In this document: positions 1 to 9,492 of the stretch, one piece after another
Position numbering within the stretch: the stretch's first letter is position 1
Layout of the letters: each line of letters opens with the position of its first letter
Assembly: GCA_001931905.2 (NCBI GenBank)
Contig: MSJI02000011.1
Location: forward strand, 1 to 64,000
DNA from: Cladosporium sp. IMV 00045
Lineage: Eukaryota; Ascomycota; Dothideomycetes; Cladosporiales; Cladosporiaceae
Direction: 5' to 3'
DNA length: 64,000 nt
Notes under the pieces: model-generated
Seen by the model: the letters and a program-made list of their open reading frames with translations, nothing else
The model's database searches: none
Told to the model about the DNA's origin: nothing
Made by a program: the position numbers and the translations under genes

Positions 1-114
1 CCACGGCTGCATGAGAGCCAAGGCTCGCTCACTTCCATTCAGACTGTGAAGCCATCGCGTGTGCATGTCTATCATCGCGTCGTTGCTTATATGGCGCATC
101 CTTGCTCTAGAAGC

Positions 115-768
115 TTACAGTTGCTTGCCCATAAACTTGCGCTTCTGGAAGCTCAGCCACCACTGCCAAGTGCATTAGTACGAGGATGCGCTGGCTTCAG
201 ACATTGGTGGAGCTGTAGCAATGCATGCTGTATGAAGACTTACCTTGCTTGGTTGTCCGGAAGGATCCGCGTACACTCTGTTCAGAAGTCTGACCGCCAG
301 CTCCTGCCTCATCTGCATGATGTATTGCCTCAGCGCCTCAGCCTCATTTCTGTCCCTCGGTGCCTCATATGCCTGGTTCAAGGGGAAGCCTGCATCTCCG
401 GGAATAGCGAAGTTGGTGTCCAGCGAAACGTTGAAGACAGCTTTCTCCGCCTCTCTCCGTGCCATACCAGGCCTGATCTTGGACAGCGCTTCGCTCACGA
501 ACAGAATGCCATAGATTAACACGCGGTCTGCAGGGCCCTTGATCTCGAAATTGCGGAAGAAGGTGTTGGCGCGGAAGAGGGAGAGGATCTCGTCGAGAGG
601 GTCGTAAGATTCCGAGGAAGGGTCTACATCGAGTTCAGAGATATCTGCCGGAAGGGCAGGAAGCTGCTGTGCAGGTCCTCTAGTGCGGGTTCTCAAGGGA
701 AGGAGGGCGAAGTTGCCAATGAGCTGTTGGTTGGGCTCTTCAAGGAAGATGGAGTGGTAGGCAGGCAT
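115..768 (-). CDS. ARC18: ARP2/3 complex subunit 3 (ARPC3/p21-Arc)
   Basis: Structural subunit of the seven-protein ARP2/3 complex, which nucleates branched actin at cortical patches during endocytosis. Two exons are visible: 768-244 and 162-115, joined by a GTAAGT...GGCAG intron (163-243). The spliced protein is about 190 residues, the usual family length. It opens with MPAYHS, continues through the family core (RGPA, FFRNFEIKG, DRVLIYG, PGDAGFPLN) and ends in WWLSFQKRKFMGKQL, which is carried by the second exon. Without splicing the frame runs into an unrelated tail. RFC3 is transcribed divergently 384 bp away. Identification rests on motif recognition along the whole length. Confidence 0.93.
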
Positions 769-1152
769 GATTGCGTTGTCGGCTCGGTAGCCTCAATGTG
801 GGGAGTGAAGATCGGTACTGGTATAGCTCGAAGTAGTGTTGCAAGATCGATTCGAGTATTAACGCTTCAGTGGTCGTAATGTGAAGTCCAATGTTAGTGG
901 TGGCCTGGTTACAGCTTGCGCATGGAGATGAGATGGAGATGCGAGCTGGCTGACTGCGGGGACTGACGTGTTGTACAGTACATCTGAGCATGGAGTGCAG
1001 GATTACGAAACAATACAGCACGATGTGCTAAAGCACCTCGCGTGCCTTGGACGCGTCTGTGATTGTTCGACGACGGCCAAAGCGAATGCTCTGAAGAGCG
1101 AAACACACATACACATACAGCTCACAGCAACATATCACCACCCTCTACAATA
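769..1152. promoter_or_regulatory. divergent promoter region ARC18/RFC3
   Basis: A 384-bp spacer between two genes that point away from each other, so it must hold both 5' UTRs and promoters. No TATA box or clear repeat was recognised. Short ORFs inside it show no protein-like features. Confidence 0.5.
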
Positions 1153-2343
1153 ATGTCCGACTACAAAGATGACATGGACGTCGATGTCCAGAAGCCCACT
1201 GACGACGTCCAATTTTCCTCTGCCAACACCGGAAACAAAGGCAAGCGAAGTGCTGCCAATCTGCCCGTAGAGATTGAAGACAACCTACCATGGGTTGAGA
1301 AATACCGCCCCAACTCTCTCTCCGATGTGAGCGGACATCAAGACATCCTTTCCACAATCAACAAATTCGTCGACGCCAACCGACTGCCTCACCTTCTGCT
1401 GTATGGACCGCCTGGTACGGGAAAGACATCGACGGTCCTCGCTCTGGCACGCAAGATTTACGGAAACAAAAACATGCGACAGATGGTGCTCGAGTTGAAC
1501 GCTTCAGACGATAGAGGCATTGATGTCGTGCGAGAGCAGATCAAGACGTTCTCGTCCACCAAGCAGATCTTTGCCGGCAGCTTCGACAAAAGGAACCAGG
1601 ACAGCATTGCAAACTTTAAGCTTATCATCCTCGACGAGGCGGATGCAATGACCTCGACTGCACAAATGGCTTTGAGACGAATCATGGAGAAATACACCGC
1701 AAACACAAGATTCTGCGTCATTGCCAACTATACACACAAGCTCAGTCCTGCGCTGCTATCAAGATGCACAAGATTTCGCTTCTCGCCGTTGAAGGAGCAG
1801 GACATTAGAGTGCTGGTGGACAAGGTGGTGGAGGCGGAAGGTGTGAACATCGCACCCGACGCAGTAGACAGCCTTGTCACCTTGTCAAAGGGTGACATGA
1901 GACGGGCTTTGAACGTCCTCCAAGCCTGCCATGCAAGCAGCACTCCTCTCCACGTGCCCGGAGAGCCCATGAAAGAGGAGAAAGACATCCAACGCGATTT
2001 GATCACGCAAGAGACCATTTACGATTGTATCGCGGCTCCACACCCCGGCGACATTGCAAGCATTGCCCAAACGCTGCTCACCACGTCGAACATTGGCTCC
2101 TGCCTCAACACGATCAATACGCTCAAGAAGTCCAAGGGTCTTGCTCTGGCCGATATCCTCACGGCTCTGGGCGACTATCTCGCAGAAGTTGATGTACCAG
2201 CCCAGACTCGCGTGGCATGGCTTGAAGGCCTGGCCGAAATTGAGTATCGTCTCAGTGGTGGTGGCAGTGAGAGCGTGCAGACAGGTGGGCTTGTGGGAGT
2301 CGTCAGAAATGGAGTTGGTATGATGGAGAAGGCTAAAGCTTAG
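1153..2343 (+). CDS. RFC3: Replication factor C subunit 3 (clamp loader ATPase)
   Basis: Small subunit of the RFC clamp loader, which opens PCNA and loads it on primed DNA; the same subunit also serves the Ctf18, Elg1 and Rad24 loaders. The ATG at 1153 gives 396 residues. An acidic N-terminal leader is followed by ENLPWVEKYRP-type sequence (here DNLPWVEKYRP), Walker A GPPGTGKT at residues 85-92, Walker B LIILDEADAM, and the RFC-box SRC (LLSRCTRFRF). The C-terminal collar region is present (SKGLALADIL, VAWLEGLAEIEYRLS). It is closer to yeast Rfc3/human RFC5 than to the other small subunits, judging from the NASDDRGIDVVREQIK stretch. The frame extends upstream to 1063, but those codons lack family similarity and the 1153 ATG is better. 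No introns. Confidence 0.95.
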   Translation: MSDYKDDMDVDVQKPTDDVQFSSANTGNKGKRSAANLPVEIEDNLPWVEKYRPNSLSDVSGHQDILSTINKFVDANRLPHLLLYGPPGTGKTSTVLALARKIYGNKNMRQMVLELNASDDRGIDVVREQIKTFSSTKQIFAGSFDKRNQDSIANFKLIILDEADAMTSTAQMALRRIMEKYTANTRFCVIANYTHKLSPALLSRCTRFRFSPLKEQDIRVLVDKVVEAEGVNIAPDAVDSLVTLSKGDMRRALNVLQACHASSTPLHVPGEPMKEEKDIQRDLITQETIYDCIAAPHPGDIASIAQTLLTTSNIGSCLNTINTLKKSKGLALADILTALGDYLAEVDVPAQTRVAWLEGLAEIEYRLSGGGSESVQTGGLVGVVRNGVGMMEKAKA

Positions 2344-2701
2344 AAAGAATGGAGGATCGTGAAGTACGCCTTGGGTCATTGGTGTAAACATACCTTACGG
2401 TTCGGTGGGTTTTCCTGGTTCAGCGAGGAGTTCTTGGCGTTCTTCAAGTGCATGATTGCACATCACACAATAACATAACGCAGAATGACTCGAATGCGGT
2501 ATAGCTGATCTTGACATTCGGCATGAAGACATACGTCTCTGCCATCTTCGTGCACGCGCCGTTAACTTTCATGATGTTTTAATACTTCCAATATCCAAAG
2601 ACGGCTGACGCAAGTATCAGTCTCTCCCCATGCCTCAATAGTGCGTCCACGGAGTTCACCGAAGAAATGCAGCCCTCCTTCTCACCCACTCGAACATCAG
2701 A
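2344..2701. other. convergent 3' spacer
   Basis: A 358-bp spacer between the stop codons of RFC3 and the SDR gene. It should contain both 3' UTRs. No ORF or repeat of note was seen. Confidence 0.5.
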
Positions 2702-3665
2702 TCACGCCCTCCTCGAGCCCTCCGCCAAGTCAACCGCATTCTGCAAATCCCTACTGCCCACCAACTCCGCCACCTTAGCCATCGTCTCATTCATACTCTG
2801 CTTACCCTGAACCCCAACAGACTCCGCAGCAGGCAGAAGCACCGCCCCATCCACCTCCCAATACCTCCCTGCCTCCGAGTAAATCAAATGCCCCTTCCTC
2901 CCCTCCTGAGCCATGAGCAGCACCGCAGTGGGCGCAACTTGTTCGGCCGTCTGCACGACCCCTCCAGCCGCCACGATCAGCTCGGAAGGAATCAGCGGCG
3001 TCTCAGTCATATCCGGCGCGATCGCGTTAATCCGCACCGGCAGACCGGAGAGTTCCAGCGCAGCGTCCATGCTGCGCATGAAGCCCAGCACGCCGTGCTT
3101 GGACGTCGCGTAGTCGGGCGAGGCGACGCGTTGGAAAGCTGTGCTCGAGGCTGTGATGACGATGCTGCCACCGCGAGGCTGTCGGCGCATGTGGTGCACA
3201 GCGAGGGTGGTGGTGTTGATGACGGCGCGGAGGTTGATGTCGAGTGTTAGGAAACTGGGTTCGAGGAGGTCGCCGGCTGAGTCGATTTTCTCGTCGAGGT
3301 AGCTGGTGCGGTTGGCGATGCCGGCGTTGGCGAAGACGTGGTCGATGGTTGGGTGGGTTTGTTTGGCGAATTTGAAGAGTTGGGTTAGATCGGTCCAGGA
3401 TGTCACGTCTGTCTTTTGGAAGGAGAGGGTTGGGTGGGTGAGGTCTGGCGGTCTGAGATCGCCCACGATCACGTGTGCGCCATTCTCGAGAAGCAATCTG
3501 GTAGTTGCGAGGCCGATACCTGATGATCCGCCTGGAGTCGATAGTCAGTCTGAATGTTCGGGCATCGAATTATGTAAATCATAGGTACTTGGAGCTACCT
3601 GTGATGACGACCACGCTATCTTTCAAAGCAGTGAAGTCGGTCTCTGAAATTGTGATTTCTGCCAT
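2702..3665 (-). CDS. short-chain dehydrogenase/reductase (SDR), NAD(P)-dependent
   Basis: Classical SDR oxidoreductase with a Rossmann fold; the substrate cannot be told from sequence. Exon 1 (3665-3599) encodes MAEITISETDF... and exon 2 (3531-2702) the rest, with a 67-bp intron. Splicing is required to build the cofactor loop TGGSSGIG, split at the first Gly codon. Other motifs are ANAG (structural Asn-Ala-Gly), the catalytic Ser within ITASS, and YATSK (catalytic Tyr and Lys). The total is 298 residues, somewhat longer than a minimal SDR because of a C-terminal extension after the substrate loop. It resembles fungal 15-hydroxyprostaglandin-dehydrogenase-type SDRs, but this is an impression. 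It converges on RFC3. Confidence 0.88.
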
Positions 3666-4074
3666 GTTGCTTATTATTCCTATATATCGAATGATACATG
3701 TATTGAGATAGCCTAAACATGAACGAGAGCAGCTGGATGGTCGTTATAGCATGTGACAGATTCGGTATCTTTGGATCCGGAGCAGACCCACTTGGCCCAC
3801 AAGACCTCCTCCTCTTTGATCCACGTTTCTGCAGATTGCAGCTAGTTGGTTAGCTCAAGCTGCGAGGGTCGAATCAGTATTGTGATCATGATTTACGTTC
3901 GTTTAACATCTTGTATATTTGGACACCCGTGAATACATGCAACAGATTAGAAGACAGTTTGAAGTGCTGCATCCCTTTGAATTAGCCTACTTAGTATGGA
4001 GATAACTATGGCTTGCAATCTCATAGATAAAAAGAGCGCCTTCTATCACAATCGCTAACGCTTGATATTCCAAT
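3666..4074. other. spacer upstream of the SDR gene
   Basis: A 409-bp stretch between the SDR start and the stop of the secreted glycoprotein gene. A TATATAT run lies about 15 bp before the SDR ATG. A short stretch around 3848-3880 loosely resembles tRNA boxes but does not fold as a tRNA. Nothing else was seen. Confidence 0.4.
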
Positions 4075-5367
4075 CTAATCATCTTCACCGCCACCTCCCC
4101 ATGCCTTATTCCACCAACCCCATTGCAACCACCACGGCCAGTTGCTTTCTTCCTGCGGCGACTCAAGAGGAGCCGGAGGTTGGATGCCAGAGCCATCGTA
4201 ACCTCCATACCCCGGACCATCCCACGGAGGTCGACCACTCACGGATGGCAGTGCTGTCGAAGAAGCAGTAGAAGTCTCACTTTCAGGCGTGTACAAGGGA
4301 TTGCCCATGGTGGCAAGGTCAATGGACACAATTTGCGTGGAAAAGATTAATGGCGTAGTCTCCGCCGGATTAAGTGCTGTCTGGGTCATTACTCCGCTAT
4401 CTGTGTCGACGGGTACGCCTATAGCTGCTGTTGTTGGGCTTGGGACACGGGTCAGGCTTCCTCCATCGTATTTTGTCATGTTGAGATACGACGGGCGCGT
4501 CGAAATCGGTGGTCGTGGCAGGGGATCGGTTGGGTAAGAGATATTCGACGGTGGAGGAATTCCCAGCCGCAAGAAAGCCAGGTGGTCGGGATCTTCGATC
4601 TTGCCAACTATGGGTCCCAAAGCAAGGACGCATTCTTCGGTCGACCACGAAGCCCCTAGACAAGTCACGTTCCGTCCGTCGCAGCGAGATAAGCACGAAT
4701 CGGCCGTCAAGGGCTCGGCAAACGCGAAGTCGAGAGTGGCGTCAAGCTTGTAACTGCATTGGACAATGTAAGTGACGTTGTGGGAGTCGATGACGGTCTG
4801 ATTATTGCACGCAGGACAGGTAGGGTTGAAAAGTGAGCAGGTCTCGTTCCTCGAGGTGGAGCTACTGTTGGTTGAATAGGTGATGTTGGGCCAGGTGAAG
4901 TTGGAGTAGAATGGTTTCGGTGAATGGAAGGCGGCTGCGGGACGATATGATGGAGCGTATGCAACCGGCTCAGTAGGAGTTGAGCTCGGAAGGTCTATGA
5001 GGGTCGATGGGCTTGAGGGATCTGGGTCGACGCTGCTCGACACTTCCGTCGGATAGTATGGTAGTATCGAGGAAACGAGCTGTTCGGTTGTTGTAAATTC
5101 TGAGGGAAACAGAGAGCTGTCGCTAGCTATTGAAGAGCCTGCCCAGGTATAAGAAAACACCGGACTGAAAGTAGTTGATTCTCGATAATTGTCTTCAACC
5201 TCCAGGCTCTTTGACGGTGACTGGGAGGAAATTGAGGAGTACGCCACTGGCACGACCGTTATGGTCGAGACGACAGTGGTCCTAGCCGAGGACTCATCAT
5301 CTTGTGCTTGGATGAGGAGAGGAAAGCAACATACGGCAAACAAGCCGTAAGCAAATTGTTGAATCAT
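4075..5367 (-). CDS. secreted Ser/Thr-rich glycoprotein with PAN/Apple-like Cys region
   Basis: Predicted extracellular or wall-associated protein of unknown function. The ATG at 5367 starts a clear signal peptide (MIQQFAYGLFAVCCFPLLIQA), giving 430 residues. After it come a long Ser/Thr/Pro-rich region with N-glycosylation sequons, a Cys-containing middle section (CSLFNPTCPACN ... VQCSYKL ... CLSRCDG ... CLGASW ... CVLAL) resembling the PAN/Apple-like domains of fungal surface proteins, another Ser/Thr/Pro-rich linker, and a Trp/Gly-rich acidic tail (WPWWLQWGWWNKAWGGGGEDD). No GPI signal or membrane anchor is seen at the C-terminus. The frame is also open upstream to an ATG at 5463, across a (CT)n tract read as Ser-Leu repeats; the 5367 start is chosen because of the signal peptide. 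PAN assignment is tentative. Confidence 0.7.
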   Translation of the reverse strand: MIQQFAYGLFAVCCFPLLIQAQDDESSARTTVVSTITVVPVAYSSISSQSPSKSLEVEDNYRESTTFSPVFSYTWAGSSIASDSSLFPSEFTTTEQLVSSILPYYPTEVSSSVDPDPSSPSTLIDLPSSTPTEPVAYAPSYRPAAAFHSPKPFYSNFTWPNITYSTNSSSTSRNETCSLFNPTCPACNNQTVIDSHNVTYIVQCSYKLDATLDFAFAEPLTADSCLSRCDGRNVTCLGASWSTEECVLALGPIVGKIEDPDHLAFLRLGIPPPSNISYPTDPLPRPPISTRPSYLNMTKYDGGSLTRVPSPTTAAIGVPVDTDSGVMTQTALNPAETTPLIFSTQIVSIDLATMGNPLYTPESETSTASSTALPSVSGRPPWDGPGYGGYDGSGIQPPAPLESPQEESNWPWWLQWGWWNKAWGGGGEDD

Positions 5368-5385
5368 GGTTGCAATCTTTGCGAG

Positions 5386-5390
<5 letters not shown>

Positions 5391-5437
<47 letters not shown>
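5391..5437. repeat. (GA)n/(CT)n dinucleotide microsatellite
   Basis: A perfect GA tract of 47 nt lies 24 bp upstream of the chosen start of the secreted glycoprotein. On the gene's strand it reads CT, and it lies in frame between two possible ATGs (5463 and 5367). Confidence 0.95.
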
Positions 5438-5439
<2 letters not shown>

Positions 5440-6361
5440 CATTGAGCAAGACTCTCCATCCATTGCTTATAATATTGAGATGCTGTCAGTGTGACCCTGT
5501 TGCATCATTCAGACACGTTGGGACGCCAGGAATGCGGAATAGTAGAAGGGAATGAGGATATCCATTGAGCTTGCGCGCAAGGAACGTAAAGCGGTGGACC
5601 TAGACCATAGATGATCTTATCATTTGGACGCACAAGATGCAAGATGCCTGAAGTAGTGATCAAATAGTCCGTTGTTCCCATTCCAATAGCAGCATGAGTG
5701 TCGGAGGTGGCCCCCGGGTCAAGATAGGATGATTTCCCATTGCGATTGTGCTTCTCTGTGAGTCGTATCTCGAGCTGCAATGCGGTTGATCCTTCGAAAA
5801 TCGAACAAATATTGTCTGTTTTGGACGATGATGTAGCGACAGCACCATGTCAGTAGCAGTATGCAGCTAGATGCCACAAACATTATCGAGCACAGGTTCT
5901 ACTCTGGGCAAGTCTTATCAGCTGATTGTTGTCTCAGATGGCTCGCAGATGACAATAGCAACATGAATAATAAGGTATGAGAACGAGCCGAATCCATCGT
6001 ATTGTCGACGTTGATCGAGAATGTTGATGTCGATGTTGGTGTCGATGTTGATGTTGATATATTGGACTTCGGCAGCCCCTTTCCCGTCAGCCGAGACTCC
6101 ACGCCGTTTGTTGTGAAGCTTGTTTCGCAGCGCATCTTGTTTCTTCGAGACAAGGGACCCCCGTGTCATCCAATTCACTCTCTATCAGGCATGCTGTATT
6201 TTCGGCGAGGCGAAGTCTTGGTATAGACCGCACAAAAGCAGACAGCCGCGCGACACTCCCCTATATCCGATCCTCGATTCTTCGCCCCGACGCGCGCGAA
6301 CCCGAAATACCCACCTCTTACCTCTCGACACAATCACCTGCGATTCACCCAGCTGCGCATA
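5438..6361. other. long spacer before ERF4
   Basis: About 0.9 kb with no recognised gene. It holds the promoters of the glycoprotein gene (minus; TATTATAA-like sequence near 5466-5473) and of ERF4 (plus). A minus-strand ORF at 5505-5780 (about 90 codons) has protein-like composition but no recognised family. A GATGTTGATGTC-type imperfect repeat lies around 6005-6060. Confidence 0.4.
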
Positions 6362-7147
6362 ATGGACACCTTCAATCGCTTGACCGGCCACCAAGAGACC
6401 GATGAAACGGCGACCTCAAAACCCGCCAACTTCCCCGAACCGCCTCCCATACCAGACGACAACCAACTCCACCCCCAGCTCACGCACCGCGCATCCCGCG
6501 CATCACTCCCTCTGAATCGCCAAGCCTCCCGCCGCTCCATCCACTCCTCCGTAACAAATCGCGCCAACGAGAATCTCGCCTCGAGCACGCAGCCGGCATC
6601 ATCAGTGCGACGCTCCGGCGAGACTGGCCAAACGGAAGGCACCGAAGATGACTTCGAATGGGGACCGAACCACCCCTGTTTCCCACACCCGAACCCTCAC
6701 TGCAGTCCCACGAGCGAAGAGGCGAAGCAAACCCGGGTGATCAGAGTGCGGAGGGACTGGCTATCCACTGGGGACACCTACCCGGCGTACGCAAACTTGT
6801 ACCCAGAGATTCTCGACCCGATGGTACCGGAGAGTGATTTCCGCTTCTTGATTTCAAACATCAACACAAGGATTGAGGAGTCGTTCAGTGCGTTCACGAT
6901 CAGAGCCTTCGTCGATTTCGTCTTAGGCGTTCTGACTGGGTTTCTGTGGGACGATACTGGATTCTCAGGCGCGAAGACTGGGCAGAAGGGATTGGAGCGT
7001 TTTGTCGACAATTGGAATGCGCAGAAAGCGAGAGAAGGGCAGGACGTCAAACTGGTGCACCCGCGACGCACTGGGTTCATGGCGCTGGACTTCATCATTC
7101 CGGATCCTGGCATTGATCTCGCGCCTGAGGACGCAGCGGCTGGCTAA
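6362..7147 (+). CDS. ERF4: Erf4/Golgin-A7-type palmitoyltransferase cofactor
   Basis: Likely accessory subunit of a DHHC palmitoyltransferase (Erf2-Erf4 in yeast, DHHC9-GCP16 in animals), which palmitoylates Ras at the ER/Golgi. The protein is 261 residues. The first half is low-complexity and Ser/Arg/Pro-rich. The second half carries the ERF4 domain (about residues 125-245): RVIRVRRDW, YPAYANLYPEIL, FRFLISNINTRIEESFSAF and a hydrophobic segment FVDFVLGVLTGFLWDD that associates with membranes in this family. It ends shortly after RRTGFMALDFIIPDPG. Single exon; ATG at 6362. The catalytic partner is not in this window. The domain assignment is by pattern recognition. Confidence 0.85.
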   Translation: MDTFNRLTGHQETDETATSKPANFPEPPPIPDDNQLHPQLTHRASRASLPLNRQASRRSIHSSVTNRANENLASSTQPASSVRRSGETGQTEGTEDDFEWGPNHPCFPHPNPHCSPTSEEAKQTRVIRVRRDWLSTGDTYPAYANLYPEILDPMVPESDFRFLISNINTRIEESFSAFTIRAFVDFVLGVLTGFLWDDTGFSGAKTGQKGLERFVDNWNAQKAREGQDVKLVHPRRTGFMALDFIIPDPGIDLAPEDAAAG

Positions 7148-7897
7148 GAAAGAGACGAGGAAACAGAGCGGAATACAAAGATTCCCTAACGATGAACAAA
7201 CACTCCTACTATACAACTCTATGGCTGGCATTCCCCGGCCTTATTATCCGAATAATGATGTACGAGCCATCCGACCGCGAAGTACAACACAACACCTACC
7301 GACCATTACGCACTCTGCTTTACTCAGACGCGAGTCCATTTAATAAAACAACACCGAGCGCGGTCTTCTAGGTTTTAGCCTACTCTAAGCCAGCTTCAAT
7401 ACCTGGACATCACAACACCACGCTGCCTCCTATTGGTCTTTGGTGTCCTTCGCGCACAATCGCCTAGGCGGGGGCACTTCGCCTGCAGCACCATCCGAGG
7501 AGAAAGCAATCCGTCGCTACAGGAGGAGATTGAACGACGTTGCGGGGAGAAGTAATTCGAGCGACTCTCACCTCGACGGCTTGAGGCAAACGGAGTTCAG
7601 ACATCGCCGCCAGAGAGAAGGCGGCCAACTGTACATGAAGAGACACACAATACCCACACGGGATCATAATGTATAATAACAAAGCTGCGGGACAGCCGCT
7701 CACGTAGAGTTGCCTAATCGGCTTTCTTGAATTGTAGATAATGTAATTTATTCCCACGCCCAGACTTGCAGAGTTACTAGTCTCCAACGGCATACCAGCC
7801 AGGTATCATGATTCTTTCCCAGAAGCAAATCCGAACGCCTCGCTACTTGAACACACACAAAAATGAATCGGATCAATGCCCGGAGTTAGAGCTAAAC
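7148..7897. other. convergent spacer ERF4/KIN17
   Basis: A 750-bp stretch between two convergent stop codons. Short ORFs on both strands show no recognisable protein features. Probably 3' UTRs only. Confidence 0.4.
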
Positions 7898-8947
7898 TCA
7901 CCCCAACCGCTGCCTCTTATTTCCACCACCCTGACCTCCACCTCCAAGTCGCTTCCGCTCCATTTCCTCGCGCATGATCCTCTCCGCATTACTCATTTTC
8001 TTCTCGGGCTTAGGCGCGATTTCAGGTTTCTTCCCTGCTAGAGCGTTGGGTTTCTTTCCCATGAGCGGGTTGGATTTCTTTCCCATCAGTCCGCTTAGGG
8101 ACATTTTGGGCGGTGCTGAGGGCGCGGGGGACGGTGCGGCGGGTGCTTGTGAGTTTGATTTGTCGGCCGCACTAGGCTCGGGTGCTGGGGCGGCGTCTTT
8201 CGCGGAGAATGAGTCGATGGACACGGGTGCGTCTGGTTGCGGTTGCTTTGCAGGTTCTTCGGGCTTCTGCGCAGCTTTCGCTCCCAGACTGAAGCTTAGT
8301 TTGACCGGCTCTGCTGCGACGGATTCTTTTGGTTGTGATGTTTCTTTCTCCTCGCCACTTCCTTTCTGCTCCGATTCCGCCTTCTCTTTCTCCTTCGCAG
8401 CCTCCTTCGCCCTCTTGATCTGCTGATTCAGCAATTTGCTCTCCAAATCCTCATCGCCCTTCGCCTGTCTCTCCTTCCTCTTAACATCCTCCCTCCTCGC
8501 GATCGCCTCAGGCGAGTCGTCAATAAACGCAATCTCCAAACCCCTCTCCCCCTCCTCGACGCGACAAACTCCCTCGCGACCGAGGTACTTGGCGAACTCC
8601 GTCAGACTCGGCCACTTGGTCGAGTTCATGTGCACGTGCTCCTTATCGCGGATGTACTCTTGGTAAAAATTGTTCATGTGCACTTTCTTCTCGCCGTGGC
8701 TCGTTTTCAGCAGGCGCAGGAAGTCGCGCTTGAACTGGTTGCTGAATTCGTTGATGTATTTCTTCGGGTCTTCGCCCACTTGCAGCATGCCGCGCACGTG
8801 CGATTCGGACATCGTGTGTTGCTTGAAGCCGTTCTCGTCCCGGCATTGCTTCTCGCAGATTTGGCAGTACCAGCGTAGGCGCTGCAGGCCTTTGGCTTTC
8901 ATTTTGTTGGCGACATATTTCGTGCTGCCCACTTCGGCTTTGGGCAT
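7898..8947 (-). CDS. KIN17-like DNA/RNA-binding zinc-finger protein
   Basis: Nuclear nucleic-acid-binding protein of the Kin17/Rts2 family, linked to DNA replication/repair and pre-mRNA processing. The ATG at 8947 gives 349 residues starting MPKAEVGSTKYVANKMKAKGL, a typical family start; frame upstream of it is not conserved. The C2H2 zinc finger WYCQIC...H...SH is at about residues 27-50 and the winged-helix core follows (FLRLLKTSHGEKKVHMNNFYQEYI, MNSTKWPSLTEFAKYLGREG, GLEIAFIDDSPEA). The C-terminal half is Lys/Glu/Ala/Pro-rich and carries a repeated LMGKK/ALAGKK motif. The C-terminal KOW/SH3-like domains of longer family members are not visible, so this is the short fungal form. Single exon. 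Confidence 0.9.
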   Translation of the reverse strand: MPKAEVGSTKYVANKMKAKGLQRLRWYCQICEKQCRDENGFKQHTMSESHVRGMLQVGEDPKKYINEFSNQFKRDFLRLLKTSHGEKKVHMNNFYQEYIRDKEHVHMNSTKWPSLTEFAKYLGREGVCRVEEGERGLEIAFIDDSPEAIARREDVKRKERQAKGDEDLESKLLNQQIKRAKEAAKEKEKAESEQKGSGEEKETSQPKESVAAEPVKLSFSLGAKAAQKPEEPAKQPQPDAPVSIDSFSAKDAAPAPEPSAADKSNSQAPAAPSPAPSAPPKMSLSGLMGKKSNPLMGKKPNALAGKKPEIAPKPEKKMSNAERIMREEMERKRLGGGGQGGGNKRQRLG

Positions 8948-9492
8948 GGTGGCGATGGTTTGTTGGAGTGTGAGTAAGTCACGATCCGGTATGAGTGGCG
9001 TTAGTGCTGGGTGCCAGTTCTTTGAGGGTAAAAGTGGTGATGCTGTTAGACAATGTGAATGTAAAGAAGATTGGAGGTCCGGACTTGCACCTGCAAGCCT
9101 TAGGTAAGCCAAGCTCAGGCCTCTTCGCCTTCGGGACAAAGTCCACCCGCTTGTTCATGTTGCTCTCCCGACTTCTGAATTTCTTCAGTCCATAAGGTAT
9201 CAATGAAAACAGCCAGCATGGACTATCGATGAATCTTGGGACAGTGTCGACGACCGTTCGTTTGCGAGACGGCTCTATACCCGGCGCATCTCGAATGATT
9301 GCACACCCGTTGTGACCTAGAACAAGCCGTCTTCGCAATTCCTAAGAATTAGCTCCCAAGCACAACACCATTTAACACGGCAAATGACGAACAGCAGACA
9401 TCAGCACTAGCCGCCCTAGATGAGTGTGAGATTGACACAAGAGATCATCCCATGGCGTCGTCGAGCACGTTTCGCATTCAATATCTCATCAA
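8948..9492. other. spacer KIN17 promoter / aldolase 3' end
   Basis: A 545-bp stretch between the KIN17 start and the aldolase stop, both genes on the minus strand. The KIN17 frame continues upstream to about 9139 without family similarity. No other gene or repeat was seen. Confidence 0.4.

Noticed and set aside
1153..1182. FLAG-like sequence (DYKDD) at the RFC3 N-terminus
   Set aside because: It is a natural acidic leader; the epitope is incomplete (DYKDDM) and has no sign of being an engineered tag.
3846..3882. tRNA-like stretch (TTAGCTCAAGC and GGGTCGAATC)
   Set aside because: The A-box- and B-box-like parts are far too close together and no acceptor stem or anticodon arm can be formed.
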